Origin: Bacillus dicomae
GTDB lineage: Bacteria > Bacillota > Bacilli > Bacillales > Bacillaceae_G
DNA length: 64,000 nucleotides
Assembly (NCBI RefSeq): GCF_006494425.1
Contig: NZ_VHIV01000003.1
Location: 310,001 to 374,000 of the forward strand
Direction of reading: 5' to 3'
Numbering within the stretch: position 1 is the stretch's first letter; each line of letters starts with the position of its first letter. The notes beneath the pieces were generated by a model. It was given only the letters and a program-made list of their open reading frames with translations, was not told the origin of the DNA and ran no database searches. Positions 47,277 to 56,497 of this stretch are shown piece by piece. Made by a program: the position numbers and the translations under genes.

Positions 47277-47818
47277 TACTTCTTCCACTCTTCTTTTAAT
47301 AACGAGTATAAAATGGTATCATGAGCAACTCCATTTTGAATCATATGTTTTCGAAGTAATCCTTCTTCTTGAAATTCTGCTTTATTTAATAATTTTTGAG
47401 AAGCTTTATTTTCTACATATACAACAGCAGCAATTCTTATAAGTTGCAACGTTTCAAACCCGTAAGCTAAAATTGCTTGTAATGCTTCGGATGCATACCC
47501 CTGTCCCCAATATGTATCATCTAATTCATAACCAATTTCAGCTCGTTTATGATGATTGTTTATTAGATGAAATCCGCACGTTCCGATTAATTGACCCGTG
47601 CCCTTTTTCTCAATTCCCCAGCGAAATACAGTTCCCTCTTCATAACGATTTTTAAACGTTTGAATCGTTGTTTTCGCTTGATCAATATTTTCGAAAGAAT
47701 CCATTCCGAAATAACGTATTACAGATTCTTTTGAAAAATAGTGGAACATCGTTTCTGCATCTAACAGTGTAAGTTCTCTTAATCTTAAACGTTCTGTTTC
47801 TAGTTTTGGAAACCCCAT
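47276..47818 (-). CDS. GNAT family N-acetyltransferase (RimJ/RimL-like)
   Basis: 180 residues. LETERLRLRELTLLDAETMF at the N-terminus, GTCGFHLIN, AEIGYELDDTYWGQGYASEAL (acetyl-CoA loop Q-G-Y-A, near 100) and NKASQKLLNKAEFQEEGLLR are characteristic. Substrate unknown. The ATG at 47818 has GAAGGAG 8 bases upstream. It follows the VOC gene by 14 bases. Confidence 0.87.
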   Translation of the reverse strand: MGFPKLETERLRLRELTLLDAETMFHYFSKESVIRYFGMDSFENIDQAKTTIQTFKNRYEEGTVFRWGIEKKGTGQLIGTCGFHLINNHHKRAEIGYELDDTYWGQGYASEALQAILAYGFETLQLIRIAAVVYVENKASQKLLNKAEFQEEGLLRKHMIQNGVAHDTILYSLLKEEWKK

Positions 47819-47832
47819 CTCTTTTTCTCCTT

Positions 47833-48216
47833 CTATTCTAATGAACTGCAAATTTCAATATAATTCCCATCCGGATCTGCAATGTATGCAATTGTTTGTC
47901 CCCACGGTTTTACAATTGGTTCAACTAAAATCTTAATACCTTGCCCTCTGAATTGCTCAATCGTTTCTTGTACATTTTCAACAACGAATCCCAATTCAAA
48001 ATGAGAAGATTGTAACTCGCCTTCTGTAAGTGGTAATCCTGTTAATTCTTTTACGTCTTGCCGCGTATTCATCGCTAATATGGTAGATCCCGTATTAAAT
48101 TCAATATATGTACCATGCTCTGCTTTTATCGGTAACTGTAATAAATCTTTATAGAATCTTAAACATTCCTCAAACTTTTCTACATATAAAATGATGTACT
48201 TCATTTTTAAATTCAT
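47833..48216 (-). CDS. VOC superfamily protein
   Basis: 127-residue glyoxalase-fold protein: IILYVEKFEECLRFYKDLL, SSHFELGFVVENVQETIEQ and IAYIADPDGNYIEICSSL. The metal positions (His in SHFELGF, Glu in YIEIC) are present. First gene of the VOC-GNAT-kinase-HAD operon. GGGGGATG precedes the ATG by 4-7 bases. Substrate unknown. Confidence 0.83.
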   Translation of the reverse strand: MNLKMKYIILYVEKFEECLRFYKDLLQLPIKAEHGTYIEFNTGSTILAMNTRQDVKELTGLPLTEGELQSSHFELGFVVENVQETIEQFRGQGIKILVEPIVKPWGQTIAYIADPDGNYIEICSSLE

Positions 48217-48295
48217 TTTACATCCCCCTTTATATCCATCCCTAAAATTTCGACAAATGTCTTATAAAAACCTTGTTTCCTATAGTAACGAACAC

Positions 48296-48374
48296 AAAAA
48301 AATGAGGCCGATTTCTCGGCCTCCCAGCTTATTGGCATAAAACAGGAGATTTGGTTTGGACATAACCAGTTCGT
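48296..48374 (-). ncRNA. Candidate small RNA
   Basis: On the minus strand a perfect TATAAT (48386-48381) lies 17 bases after TTTAAA. About 60 bases later comes a strong terminator: GAGGCCGA (48304-48311) pairs with TCGGCCTC (48316-48323) around a four-base loop and TTTTTTT follows the T at 48303. No gene lies between promoter and terminator. The predicted RNA of about 75 nt has a first small hairpin (TGGTT/AACCA) and an exposed TCTCCT, which is complementary to Shine-Dalgarno sequences. Not a family I recognise. Confidence 0.55.
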
Positions 48375-48498
48375 ACTCTTATTATATTTTATTTTTTCTG
48401 AATTTTAAATACATTAAACATCTATTTATATTGAGAAAGTTTTTTGTTTGCATAAAATTAAAGAGTTTAAGAAATGCTACAAATGGAGGTGTATACAT

Positions 48499-48744
48499 AT
48501 GGAACCAATGCTTTGTCCCAGTTGTAAAACGAACCGTACACGCTTTAATATTCTTGAGCAACAAGTAAAACCAGTCAAATTAAATCCACAAACTGGTCAA
48601 GTAGAAGAAGAATACACAAATGAAACGATGAATGCTTTTCATATGGCTTATCAAGGACCTACATATCGTGTCCAATGTGCTGTCTGCGGGCTTGTTGAAA
48701 ATCCAGAGCAATTTATTAAACCTGCTCAAAATCAGTCTTTCTAA
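48499..48744 (+). CDS. Small zinc-ribbon protein
   Basis: 81 residues with two CxxC knuckles, CPSC (near 5) and CAVC (near 62), the pattern of a zinc ribbon. Between them lies a polar segment with NPQTGQVEEEYTNETMN. Function unknown. GGAGGTG precedes the ATG by 8 bases. A terminator follows, so it is a complete single-gene unit. Confidence 0.75.
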   Translation: MEPMLCPSCKTNRTRFNILEQQVKPVKLNPQTGQVEEEYTNETMNAFHMAYQGPTYRVQCAVCGLVENPEQFIKPAQNQSF

Positions 48745-48757
48745 TAATTTCATTACT

Positions 48758-48795
48758 ATCCCTTGTAGAAATAGATTTTTCTATAAGGGATTTTT
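48758..48795 (+). terminator. Terminator of the zinc-ribbon gene
   Basis: ATCCCTTGTAGAAA pairs with TTTCTATAAGGGAT, with one G-U, and TTTTC follows. Confidence 0.85.
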
Positions 48796-49034
48796 CTGTT
48801 TTATACGTCAACTAAAAACGTATTTCTTCCTTATTATATATTAAACTTCACACTCTATTGTTAATGTTCATAATAGGGTAATGCATCAAACAATGTTAAT
48901 ATATAGGATTCTGAATCATTTCTTATTCGTTAATGATTTTTCTTAGTAATTTATAAACTCTGGTAGTTTTACACCCTAATTATACAGTTTTTATTATATA
49001 AAAAAGAGTGAACAAGTTACATTTATATTGAGAC
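48796..49034. other. AT-rich gap
   Basis: Between the terminators of two converging genes; no reading frame, dyad or promoter that I can support. Confidence 0.5.
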
Positions 49035-49081
49035 AAAAGAAGTTGATTCCGATATTTCTCTTTCCCTCATCAACTTCTTTT
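49035..49081 (-). terminator. Terminator of padR-DUF2812
   Basis: AAAAGAAGTTGAT pairs with ATCAACTTCTTTT around a long (21-base) loop, just after the DUF2812 stop. Confidence 0.75.
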
Positions 49082-49096
49082 AAACTCCACTTTTTA

Positions 49097-49633
49097 TTAT
49101 AATATTTCACTTTTTAATTTCTTAATTTTCCAAGTGAGTCTTATAAAGAAGTATATCCACATACAACCTGTAAGACCCGTCATAGCTTTCGCCCACATTG
49201 GCACTCTTGATTCCATCGGGCTTATAAATAGATTATACATTGATGGTAATATAGTTGCTAACATAATAACAAAGAATACTAATAACTGATTTAGTTTTTG
49301 TATTCTCGTCTCCTTTTCTGAGTAAATATCAGGCAATTCATTTACCTCTTCTACTTCTTTACAAAAATAATTCCAGCTTGTGAAACTTGTTACCCGTTTC
49401 CAACCTGACATTTCGTATATTTCGAAATACTCTTGTTGTTGTTCTTTCGAATCTCTATAAACCAATCTAAAATCAGCTTTGTATATTACATCTTTTGGCT
49501 CCGTTTTCTGAAACGTATACATTAAATTATATTTTTGTAATGCCCAACCTTGCTGATGCATCTTTCGTAAAAAAGCTTCTTCTTTTTCTAAATTCCATGC
49601 CGTAAAAAACTTAAATACCCTTTTTGTCTCCAT
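49097..49633 (-). CDS. DUF2812 membrane protein
   Basis: 178 residues. The N-terminal half matches DUF2812 (VFKFFTAWNLEKEEAFLRKM, GWALQKYNLMYTFQKTEP, YEMSGWKRVTSF). Two membrane helices follow (about 118-138 and 150-168). DUF2812 proteins are commonly encoded next to a PadR regulator, as here, 7 bases downstream of it. The molecular role is unknown. Confidence 0.83.
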   Translation of the reverse strand: METKRVFKFFTAWNLEKEEAFLRKMHQQGWALQKYNLMYTFQKTEPKDVIYKADFRLVYRDSKEQQQEYFEIYEMSGWKRVTSFTSWNYFCKEVEEVNELPDIYSEKETRIQKLNQLLVFFVIMLATILPSMYNLFISPMESRVPMWAKAMTGLTGCMWIYFFIRLTWKIKKLKSEIL

Positions 49634-49640
49634 CTCTCAT

Positions 49641-49958
49641 TCACTCCCCTAATATACTATTTCCATTCCTTACAGATCTCTGCAACCTGTTATACTCTAG
49701 CTCTAATACTTCTTTACCAAGTGGCGTTAACTCATAGCACTTCTTTCTATCTGTTGAGGCAACTTCAACAATTAATTTCTCTTTTAATAACTTCGTCGTA
49801 TTCCCGTATAAAGTTCCAGGACCGAGCTTTACTTCTCCATTTGTCATCTCTTCTACCATTTGCATAATTCCATAACCGTGCATTGGTTTCACTAGTGATA
49901 ACAGTATGTAATATGTCGCCTCAGTTAACGGAATATATTTTCTCGCTTTCGTATTCAT
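49641..49958 (-). CDS. PadR family transcriptional regulator
   Basis: 105 residues, a minimal winged-helix PadR protein: YIPLTEATYYILLSLVKPMH, HGYGIMQMVEEMTNG, then the signature KLGPGTLYGNTTKLLKEKLI and CYELTPLGKEVLELE. The usual long C-terminal helix is short. The ATG at 49958 follows GGAGGTGG. Four 15-bp repeats just upstream are likely autoregulatory sites. Confidence 0.9.
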   Translation of the reverse strand: MNTKARKYIPLTEATYYILLSLVKPMHGYGIMQMVEEMTNGEVKLGPGTLYGNTTKLLKEKLIVEVASTDRKKCYELTPLGKEVLELEYNRLQRSVRNGNSILGE

Positions 49959-49970
49959 TATAACCACCTC

Positions 49971-50025
49971 CGATACATCGCCTCATGATATATCGACTCG
50001 CGATACATCGTATACCGATATTATA
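49971..50025. promoter_or_regulatory. Four 15-bp iterons upstream of padR
   Basis: CGATACATCG, TGATATATCG, CGATACATCG and CGATATTATA begin at 49971, 49986, 50001 and 50016, exactly 15 bases apart. Three are CGAT-N2-ATCG-like palindromes. The array abuts the padR ribosome binding site, so PadR binding there would block initiation. Confidence 0.7.
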
Positions 50026-50164
50026 TATTCATATTCCAAAATATGCAAGAGTATAATTTAATAATTGAATATTTATTTCTTTGAATTGAAAAATCATATA
50101 AATTTTCTGAATAATTTGTTAAAATATAGAAATATCCGTTTATATTTTGAAAGGAATGATATAT

Positions 50165-51094
50165 ATGATAAATAAATTGAAGGAAAATATAGGATCAGTT
50201 TTTGTAGGTAAAAAAAATGTTATAGATCTATTAATCGTTTCCTTGCTTGCTGACGGTCATGTACTTCTTGAGGATGTACCTGGTACTGGGAAAACGTTAC
50301 TTGCGAAAACACTTTCAAAAAGTATTGGTGGTAATTTTTCTCGCGTTCAATTTACACCGGATGTACTTCCGAGTGATGTGACAGGTATTGAATATTTCAA
50401 TCCGAAAACGAGCGAATTCGAGTTAAGACTCGGACCAGTCGTGGCAAACATTCTACTGGCAGATGAAATTAACCGTGCAATGCCGAGAACACAGTCTAGT
50501 TTATTAGAAGCGATGGAAGAACGACAAGTGACGCTTGAAAAGCAGTCAACTCCTCTTCCAAAACCGTTCTTTGTTATTGCGACGCAAAATCCAATTGAAT
50601 CACAAGGAACGTTCCCTCTTCCAGATGCACAGCTTGATCGTTTTTTAATGACAATTTCTATAGGTTATCCGAATCCCGAAGATGAACTACAAATGATGCG
50701 ACGTTTTCGCAACGACGCACCACTAGAAAGTGTCACATCTGTTATTACTTTAGATGATATTTTAGAAGCACAGAAACGCGTGAAAGAAATTTTCGTATCA
50801 GAACCGTTAGAACATTACATCATTAAGCTTGCTCATGCCACTAGAAATCATGATTATATCGCTAACGGTGTAAGTCCACGTGCCACATTAGCTTTAGTAC
50901 GTGCTGTTCAAGCTTTTGCCTTTTTACGCGGGAGAGAATATTGCACACCAGAAGATATACAATTGTTAGTTCCTTCTGTTTGGAATCACCGTATCGTCTT
51001 ATCAATGGAAGGCGCATTACGTACGACAAAAAATGAAATTATGCAAAAGATTTTAAAAGAGGTTGACGTACCAGTGGAGATTGAGCAAGCATGA
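50165..51094 (+). CDS. MoxR family AAA+ ATPase
   Basis: 309 residues. Walker A LEDVPGTGKTLLAKTL near 38, Walker B ILLADEINRAMPRTQSSLLE near 105, sensor 1 FFVIATQNPIESQGTFPLPD and arginine finger region near 150, with the C-terminal lid VSPRATLALVRAVQAFAFL. Such ATPases act as chaperones for membrane-anchored partners. First gene of a unit with DUF58 and DUF4129 genes. The ATG at 50165 has AAGGA 9 bases upstream. Corresponds to YeaC in B. subtilis. Confidence 0.92.
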   Translation: MINKLKENIGSVFVGKKNVIDLLIVSLLADGHVLLEDVPGTGKTLLAKTLSKSIGGNFSRVQFTPDVLPSDVTGIEYFNPKTSEFELRLGPVVANILLADEINRAMPRTQSSLLEAMEERQVTLEKQSTPLPKPFFVIATQNPIESQGTFPLPDAQLDRFLMTISIGYPNPEDELQMMRRFRNDAPLESVTSVITLDDILEAQKRVKEIFVSEPLEHYIIKLAHATRNHDYIANGVSPRATLALVRAVQAFAFLRGREYCTPEDIQLLVPSVWNHRIVLSMEGALRTTKNEIMQKILKEVDVPVEIEQA

Positions 51095-52254
51095 ATGGAC
51101 AGCGCGTTGTAACTGTACCTTTATTTTTTCAACTTCATATTATTCAACTAACTGTGCCAGGCGCGATACTATTTACATTTTTTATGCCGCAACGAATCAT
51201 TATGTTTTTCTTTTTCTTCTACTATTTATTTGCGATTTTCATTTATAAATATGTCGCATATATAGAGAAACAGTTTCAAGTGCTAAACGAGAAACAAACA
51301 ACTCGTTTATTTCCTAATGAATCTGGACAGTTTTTTATTCATTTAAAAAATGGAGCAAACATACCACTCGTTAACGGTGTTTGTTATTTTCATTTAGACC
51401 CGTCCCTACTGCCGCATAAAGATCAAGGAATTGATCAAATATCGAAAACGTTATTCTCTTTTCCTTTTTCACAACCTGCTCATTCCATGCAAAAATGGGA
51501 TTTAACATTAACCGCAACAAAGCGTGGCGTGTTTCAAATTGAACAGTTCGAATGTGTTTTGAAAGATCCTTTTCATTTATTATCTGTACATTTACCTGTA
51601 TTTGATAAATTAAGAACTGAAATTATTGTTTATCCATCACCTAAAGAAGTAGCAGGTTTGCAAGAACTTCAGCAACTTTTAAATGGATCTTATCGAACGA
51701 ATTTTTCTTTTTACAATGATGAAACATCTATTATCGGTGTGAAACGGTACGAACGTGAGTCTTTCCGTTCCATTCATTGGAAAGCATCTGCCAAAATGCA
51801 GGAATTACAAGCAAAGCAATATGAACCTGTTAAAAATTATAGTTGGACAATTTGTCTTTCATTAGCTGCTGATCGCGGGTTTGGTTGGAAAGATAATATA
51901 GAAGACCTTATTTCATTTGCAACATACATTTGTCAATATGCTACGAAGCATCAAATACCGTTTGAATTATTTATTAGTGTATTAGCTGAAGGTGGCCCTC
52001 TGCACTTACCATTAAATGAAGGACAAACACATTACGCAAAAGCTTTAGAGGAATTGGCACGTATTTCAGACGATAGCACACTAATTCCAAAACAAGGATT
52101 TCTCCATTATACAAATAGAAAAGGAGAACGATCGTCTACAATGATTTACATTGGCTTGCAGAAGAATGACCTCTCTCTTCTATCGCAACCTACGTTTCTC
52201 ATAAATAACGAAGGGATGGTGGAAAAGCTTGAAAACTTGGCTCTATCACGTTAA
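51091..52254 (+). CDS. DUF58 domain protein
   Basis: 387 residues. Two N-terminal hydrophobic segments (about 25-60) anchor it, followed by an extracellular-type beta domain and the DUF58 motif IGVKRYERESFRSIHWKASA near 215-235, then a von Willebrand-like region (SWTICLSLAADRGFGW). Overlaps the MoxR gene by four bases (ATGA), hence coupled. Corresponds to YeaD of B. subtilis; function not established. Confidence 0.87.
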   Translation: MNGQRVVTVPLFFQLHIIQLTVPGAILFTFFMPQRIIMFFFFFYYLFAIFIYKYVAYIEKQFQVLNEKQTTRLFPNESGQFFIHLKNGANIPLVNGVCYFHLDPSLLPHKDQGIDQISKTLFSFPFSQPAHSMQKWDLTLTATKRGVFQIEQFECVLKDPFHLLSVHLPVFDKLRTEIIVYPSPKEVAGLQELQQLLNGSYRTNFSFYNDETSIIGVKRYERESFRSIHWKASAKMQELQAKQYEPVKNYSWTICLSLAADRGFGWKDNIEDLISFATYICQYATKHQIPFELFISVLAEGGPLHLPLNEGQTHYAKALEELARISDDSTLIPKQGFLHYTNRKGERSSTMIYIGLQKNDLSLLSQPTFLINNEGMVEKLENLALSR

Positions 52255-53338
52255 TGACTTTATTCTGCTACTCCTCCTTTCGTTATTAACAGAAAGGGAC
52301 GAACTTATAGCTATTACTATATTTTTAGCAACGAGCTATATTGCCGTATTTCTTATTCATAAATTAATGAAGAAAAAAACGACTGGATTTGTCATACTGT
52401 TAATGACTCAAATAATCGGTTGTTCTATCTTTCTCCCTTTCTCTCTATTTGGCACAATTATGTTACCACTTTTCTTCTTTATCGTACATGTAGTCGGACC
52501 AGGATACCCAGTTCAAAAATCGTTAGGTGGTATTGTTTGGTTTGGTGTTTCAGCTATATTTTATGCGCCTTTTCCACCACTCGGGAAACTATTACTATTA
52601 GTTATACACATTATGATTACATTTTGGTTAACTGGAGCAAATCGTAATCAACAGTTATTACGTTTCGCTTCTATTATTACGATTGGTGTAATGAGTATAG
52701 TACTTATTCAAGTGTTTCCTTTCATTCGGCTTGTTTTTTCATTTATCATAGAAGCAGTTGCATTAGGGTTCGGATACGCTATCAATCCATTATTTTCAGC
52801 AGCCGTGTTAAAAGAAACAGATGATTTTTGGTCGAATAAAGGAAATCTAAAAGACCCTACAATTAAGGATGATTTGGAGCCACGTTCTTTTGATCCAACC
52901 CTTATAAATAGCATAACCATAATAGCCTGTACAGCTATCGCTATTTACGTCGTTTGGAAAATAGTAAAGAAACGAAAACAATTCAGTTTACCAAATATGC
53001 CTGCCTTCGAATCTACTATCATCACTGATAAAGAAGGTATGAGCCAAAAACGTTTGAAAAGAATCAAACCGCCACATAACGAAATTAGAAAAGAAATTTT
53101 CAAACTTGAGAGTAAATTAATTCCTCCTTTAAATAGAAATCGAGGAGAAACTGTTGAAGCATGGTTAGCAAGAATAAATAGCGAAGAGGATGTAAATATT
53201 GAGAGTCATATTATTATAAATGCTTATAATACAGTGCGTTATTCTAATGAGGAAAACACCATACTTTTGCTTGAATGTAAGGAAGAGATTCATAAGCTTT
53301 ATATGTATCAGAAGAGTTTAAAGAAAAGGAAAAAATAA
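52229..53338 (+). CDS. DUF4129-type membrane protein, no transglutaminase domain
   Basis: 369 residues, the third gene of the unit. The N-terminal half has six or seven helices, then an 80-residue loop and another helix (SITIIACTAIAIYVVWKIV, near 230-248). The cytoplasmic tail with NRGETVEAWLARI and NAYNTVRYSNEENT resembles DUF4129. In related operons the third protein (YebA type, over 700 residues) has a transglutaminase domain at the loop position; here no Cys-His-Asp triad is visible. The start is a TTG at 52229 behind GGTGGA, overlapping the DUF58 gene by 26 bases. Confidence 0.7.
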   Translation: MKTWLYHVNDFILLLLLSLLTERDELIAITIFLATSYIAVFLIHKLMKKKTTGFVILLMTQIIGCSIFLPFSLFGTIMLPLFFFIVHVVGPGYPVQKSLGGIVWFGVSAIFYAPFPPLGKLLLLVIHIMITFWLTGANRNQQLLRFASIITIGVMSIVLIQVFPFIRLVFSFIIEAVALGFGYAINPLFSAAVLKETDDFWSNKGNLKDPTIKDDLEPRSFDPTLINSITIIACTAIAIYVVWKIVKKRKQFSLPNMPAFESTIITDKEGMSQKRLKRIKPPHNEIRKEIFKLESKLIPPLNRNRGETVEAWLARINSEEDVNIESHIIINAYNTVRYSNEENTILLLECKEEIHKLYMYQKSLKKRKK

Positions 53339-53344
53339 CACAAC

Positions 53345-53376
53345 AAAAAGACTCCTATTTTCATAGGAGTCTTTTT
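53345..53376. terminator. Bidirectional terminator
   Basis: AAAAAGACTCCTAT pairs with ATAGGAGTCTTTTT around TTTC, between the DUF4129 gene and the converging transporter gene. Confidence 0.93.
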
Positions 53377-53394
53377 ATACTTCTACGTTACTTT

Positions 53395-54852
53395 TTAAAT
53401 TGAAGCATTCTTCCCTGCTTCAATTTCTAATGACTCTTCATGCCACCAAAGTGTTTCTTCAGGATCTTCTTTAGCAATTTGGTGTGCTTCTTTCTTCGTT
53501 TCTACTGTAGGATATGAACCTTTTAGCGCACGGCCTGATGTTGTTACGAATAGTACACTAAATACGACTAATCCTATAATACTTACACCTGTTAAATAAA
53601 ATGCCGGTGCAAGCGGGTTACCGGTTGCATGAACTAAGTATGAACATACGAGTGGTGTTGTACCACCAAATATCGATACAGAAATATTAAATGAGATCGA
53701 AAGTGCTCGATAACGTACATCAGTGAAAAAGAGTGATGGTAATAATGAAGGTAATGTTCCTTCATACACACTTAGGAAGAAACCTAATACGAAAATACCT
53801 GCAAATATAGCTGCAATATGTCCGTTACCTATTAGTAAAAATGCTGGAATTGCAAATACAGTTAAACCAAGTAAACCAATTTGCACGACGCGTTTATTAC
53901 CAATTTTATCACTTAATTTACCGAAATAAAGTGCTAACGGAATCATAAGTGCCATCGTAATAGAAATAATTAATAAGCCTGTTGTTTCTTCGACTTTAAG
54001 TACTTGAGTTAGATAAGAAGGAATATACGAAAGAATCATATAATTCGTAATATTAAAGAAGGCTACAATTACTGTGCTTAATAAGAAGTCTTTTTTGTGA
54101 TATTTAATAATATCCATAAATGAAAATTGTTCATTGTCTTCAGATTCCTCTTGTGCTTTTTCCATCTCTTCAAAGATGGGAGATTCATCTAAATGACGGC
54201 GTAAATATAAACCGACCAAACCAATTGGTGCAGCTATTAAGAAAGGAATACGCCAGCCCCAGCTGAGCATTTGCTCATCTGTTAACAATAACGTCAAAAT
54301 GGTAACAATTACCGATGCAGCAATGTAACCTGAGAGTGTTCCAATTTCAAGACCACTACCGAGTATACCACGCTTTTTATCTGGAGAAGATTCTGCGATA
54401 TAAACCATTGCACCTGAATATTCGCCGCCTGTAGAGAAGCCTTGAATCATTCGGGCAACTAAAAGTAGTATTGGTGCCCATACACCAATTTGTTCATAGG
54501 TTGGTAGTAATGCGATGAATAATGTAGAAAGTGCCATTAAAATAATAGTAGTACTTAACACGATTTTTCGGCCGTACTTATCTCCTATTCTACCAAAGAA
54601 TACACCTCCGATTGGTCGAACGAGAAAGGCTGCTGCAAATGTACCGAATGTCAGCACAAGTTGCAATCCACTATTATCAACACCTGAGAAGAATAATTGA
54701 CTTAAAATTACCGCTAAATACGCGTATAATCCGAAGTCAAACCACTCCATTGCATTCCCTATACCAGTAGCAACGACTGCTTTCCTGGCTTGTTTAGGAT
54801 TGACAATATTAACGTCTTGAGGTTCAAAATTTAAATCATTATTTTGTTGCAT
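53395..54852 (-). CDS. MFS transporter, metabolite:H+ symporter (ProP-like)
   Basis: 485 residues, 12 helices, of the metabolite:H+ symporter group that includes the osmolyte transporter ProP. Motifs: GIGNAMEWFDFGLYAYLA (near 35), RPIGGVFFGRIGDKYGRK (near 85), GFSTGGEYSGAMVYIAES (near 145) and LYLRRHLDESPIFEEM. It likely imports proline, betaine or a similar solute; this is inference. The ATG at 54852 lies 12 bases after AAGGAG; an in-frame GTG at 54894 is the alternative start. Confidence 0.87.
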   Translation of the reverse strand: MQQNNDLNFEPQDVNIVNPKQARKAVVATGIGNAMEWFDFGLYAYLAVILSQLFFSGVDNSGLQLVLTFGTFAAAFLVRPIGGVFFGRIGDKYGRKIVLSTTIILMALSTLFIALLPTYEQIGVWAPILLLVARMIQGFSTGGEYSGAMVYIAESSPDKKRGILGSGLEIGTLSGYIAASVIVTILTLLLTDEQMLSWGWRIPFLIAAPIGLVGLYLRRHLDESPIFEEMEKAQEESEDNEQFSFMDIIKYHKKDFLLSTVIVAFFNITNYMILSYIPSYLTQVLKVEETTGLLIISITMALMIPLALYFGKLSDKIGNKRVVQIGLLGLTVFAIPAFLLIGNGHIAAIFAGIFVLGFFLSVYEGTLPSLLPSLFFTDVRYRALSISFNISVSIFGGTTPLVCSYLVHATGNPLAPAFYLTGVSIIGLVVFSVLFVTTSGRALKGSYPTVETKKEAHQIAKEDPEETLWWHEESLEIEAGKNASI

Positions 54853-55027
54853 ATAATAAAACAGCTCCTTATTTAATTTAACTTCTTTAAGCACACCTTC
54901 TCTTATTGAATAAAATTAATTCGAAGCACTTAAGGAAAATTAACATCTCCTTATCTGTTATTATTGTTTCACATAATTAATTATTTGTCCAATGAGATGC
55001 TCTCTAGGTTAAGTAATTTACTATTTT

Positions 55028-55072
55028 AAAAAGCTGAAGAAGCCGCTATTTTAGCGGCTTCTTCAGCTTTTT
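55028..55072 (-). terminator. Terminator of the class III aminotransferase gene
   Basis: AAAAAGCTGAAGAAGCCGCTA pairs with TAGCGGCTTCTTCAGCTTTTT in a 21-bp stem and a short loop. Confidence 0.95.
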
Positions 55073-55090
55073 ATATTTTTTTATATTTTT

Positions 55091-56308
55091 TTAAATACTT
55101 GCTGTAGCAGCTATGTTATGAACACAAGAAATAAACTCATAAGTGAATGCGTCAATTTCCTCTTTCGTAATAATATACGGCGGAAGTAATCGAATAATAT
55201 TCCCTTGTGTTACATCGACTAACATTCCTTTATTCATTAACTCAATCTGTAATTTCTTCACATTTTCATTCGTGTCATTCACACTTATCCCAAACATCAT
55301 CCCCGCATGACGCACTTCCTGAATATAATAAGAATTTTCTTTCTGAATGTCTTGCAGTTTGTCATTCAAATATAGTGACGTTTCATATGCTTCTTGCATT
55401 AAACCATTGTCAAGTAATGTATTTAATACCGTTAAACCTAAAGCCGTTCCCATTGATGAATGAGCAAATGTTGTGCCGTGATCTCCTGGTGCAAATACAT
55501 CACATAACTTTTCCCCTACAATAATTCCACCTAGCGGTATTCCGCCTCCTGCTCCTTTACCAATTTGAATAATATCCGGTGTAATATTGAAATTTTGATA
55601 AGCAAATAGTTTTCCAGTTCTCCCCATACCACTTTGAACTTCATCAACGATAAGTAGTACATTATATTTATCACATAAATATTGAACACCGTGTAAATAT
55701 TCACGCGATAAAGGATATATACCTCCGCTTCCTAATACAGGCTCTAGCATAATCGCAACTGGATTCTCTTTAACAATTGTTTCTTCTAGCTGCACTATAT
55801 TTTCTCGATCCACTTCATATACCGGAATAGATGTTTTAGGAAAATTTTGATATACACTTTCTTGTCTCGTAAAATGAAGTGCCCCTAACGTACGCCCGTG
55901 GAAACTATTCTTCAGCACTACGATTCCTTCACGTTCTTCATGCGTAATAGTTCTATACTTATCAATTAATTTCAAAGTAGTTTCTGTCGCTTCCGTACCC
56001 GAGTTTGTAAAAAAGACTTTTCCATTTTTTAAAGAACAATCAACTAATTTCTTTGCATACTCAATCGCAACTGGATTTAAAAAGTGAAACGGTAGATGCA
56101 ACGACTTCGTAACTTGATCCATTGTTGCTTGCACGATTTTCGGGTGGTTGTATCCTAATACATTTACTCCTACACCAGAAAATAAGTCTAAATACTCTTT
56201 TCCATCCACATCATAAAGCTTGCAACCTTCCCCTCTTTCTATCGCAACCTCTGTACGACAATACGTAGGCATCATATATTCTTTATCTAATTGAAACCAA
56301 TCCGACAT
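55091..56308 (-). CDS. Class III PLP aminotransferase (acetylornithine/ornithine type)
   Basis: 405 residues, PLP-dependent. Motifs: YLDLFSGVGVNVLGYNHP near 40, FFTNSGTEATETTLKL (phosphate binding) near 100, FHGRTLGALHFT near 138, LLIVDEVQSGMGRTGKLF near 215 and the Schiff-base lysine in IIQIGKGAGGGIPLGG near 245. Closest in pattern to acetylornithine aminotransferase ArgD and ornithine aminotransferase. It is not in an arg operon; AGGAGG precedes the ATG and a terminator follows. The exact substrate is uncertain. Confidence 0.85.
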   Translation of the reverse strand: MSDWFQLDKEYMMPTYCRTEVAIERGEGCKLYDVDGKEYLDLFSGVGVNVLGYNHPKIVQATMDQVTKSLHLPFHFLNPVAIEYAKKLVDCSLKNGKVFFTNSGTEATETTLKLIDKYRTITHEEREGIVVLKNSFHGRTLGALHFTRQESVYQNFPKTSIPVYEVDRENIVQLEETIVKENPVAIMLEPVLGSGGIYPLSREYLHGVQYLCDKYNVLLIVDEVQSGMGRTGKLFAYQNFNITPDIIQIGKGAGGGIPLGGIIVGEKLCDVFAPGDHGTTFAHSSMGTALGLTVLNTLLDNGLMQEAYETSLYLNDKLQDIQKENSYYIQEVRHAGMMFGISVNDTNENVKKLQIELMNKGMLVDVTQGNIIRLLPPYIITKEEIDAFTYEFISCVHNIAATASI

Positions 56309-56497
56309 GTTACATTCCTCCTAGTTATTTTCCCTGTTTTATTATGTCTATTCTCTATAAAGTCATCTATAAATTCATTTTTAAGATTGAAATTTTAATA
56401 GTAATTTTCTTCCCGATATTCATTTTTCCATAATTTCTTCTATTTCAACAGGTCCACCCTATGTGTATTTTTTTCATCTAGCGGTCTGTTACTATTT

